A stretch of 13,889 nucleotides of DNA, taken from the NCBI GenBank assembly GCA_039933215.1, contig JBDTOO010000077.1:1-13889 (forward strand), written 5' to 3'. The stretch comes from JALYUA01 sp039933215. Lineage in GTDB: Bacteria; Acidobacteriota; Thermoanaerobaculia; UBA5066; Gp7-AA6. The notes under the pieces were generated by a model that saw nothing but the letters and a program-made list of their open reading frames with translations, did no database searches and was not told where the DNA came from. Below, piece after piece: positions 13,690-13,889 of this stretch (its first letter is position 1; each line of letters starts with the position of its first letter). A program made the position numbers and the translations under genes.

Positions 13690-13889
13690 AGGGCGGGAAG
13701 GTATCGCTTCGCCTGCGTGATCGGGTTGGGGACGAAGATCGCGTCCTTCTCGCAGACGGTCTCGCAGAGCCGGCAGGAGACGCACGGTCCCGCGTCGACT
13801 TCCGCGATCTTGTGGAAGGTCTCGTGAAGGGGATCCTCGATCAGGTAGATGCAGTCGAAGGGGCAGATGTCGATGCAGAACTCGCAGCC
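13686..13889 (-). CDS. Ferredoxin-like 4Fe-4S protein (5' end outside window)
   Basis: The visible 67 residues hold two cysteine sets: C2, C5 and C9-P (the first Cys of this cluster must lie beyond the window), and CVSCRLCETVC at 39-49, the standard C-x2-C-x2-C-x3-C. Between them is a spacer of about 30 residues with an acidic patch. This is a bacterial-type two-[4Fe-4S] ferredoxin domain, like the NuoI or HdrA-type modules. It could be the end of a larger protein. It overlaps the HEAT gene at GTGA, so it belongs to the cytochrome operon and may feed or accept electrons there. Confidence 0.85.
   Translation of the reverse strand, partial: GCEFCIDICPFDCIYLIEDPLHETFHKIAEVDAGPCVSCRLCETVCEKDAIFVPNPITQAKRYLPAL

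Noticed and set aside
13690..13785. Upstream extension of the HEAT-repeat frame to an ATG at 13785
   Set aside because: These 32 codons lie inside the ferredoxin gene in another frame. The GTG at 13689 overlaps the ferredoxin stop and is the natural start.
1..13889. CRISPR arrays, transposases, toxin-antitoxin pairs, selenoprotein genes
   Set aside because: No regularly spaced repeats, transposase motifs, paired small genes with toxin folds, or in-frame TGA within a recognisable redox protein were found in either strand.

Overview
This is a high-GC bacterial chromosomal window. Reading frames are dense and use GTG and TTG starts freely. It carries a TTG-started cytochrome b, an HflX GTPase, a TIGR02757/DUF2400 protein and a DUF6496 protein. 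This mix, with a Rieske/cytochrome b operon tied to a giant multihaem cytochrome, fits an Acidobacteriota-like or similar environmental lineage. That placement is an inference from gene style, not from any search.

Left end (1-505): a 120-nt unit is present twice in direct orientation, 167 nt apart. The right copy runs into an intact tRNA-Ala(GGC) on the minus strand. The left copy keeps only the last 27 nt of that tRNA and then breaks at a perfect hairpin. Divergent from tRNA-Ala is a selenocysteine tRNA (selC, anticodon TCA) on the plus strand, so the organism probably decodes UGA as Sec.

Housekeeping block (558-5214): an NfeD/slipin membrane pair (minus), a small basic DUF6496 protein and a SAM methyltransferase (both plus), then a minus-strand group of HflX, a short lipoprotein and a 60-aa zinc-ribbon protein. 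The last two overlap at GTGA. Divergent from hflX are a TIGR02757 protein, with an endonuclease III-like cysteine array at its C-terminus, and a membrane-anchored TlpA-like thioredoxin. These two also overlap at GTGA.

Respiratory operon (13889 down to 6823, all minus): in transcription order a ferredoxin-like 4Fe-4S protein (cut by the window end), a membrane-anchored HEAT-repeat protein, a Rieske protein with a twin-arginine signal, a cytochrome b6-like subunit, a long subunit IV-like cytochrome b C-terminal subunit, a 1045-residue c-type cytochrome with eight CXXCH motifs, and a 64-residue single-helix protein. Genes overlap or sit within about 80 bp of each other. Together they look like a non-canonical quinol:cytochrome c oxidoreductase (a Rieske/cytb complex of the b6f type). 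The b subunit has the cysteine that in cytochrome b6 holds the extra haem c_i. The Qo motif reads APWY rather than PEWY. In place of cytochrome c1 or f there is a membrane-anchored coiled coil followed by three probable bis-His haems and five repeated His/Met monohaem modules. This operon is the most interesting part of the window.
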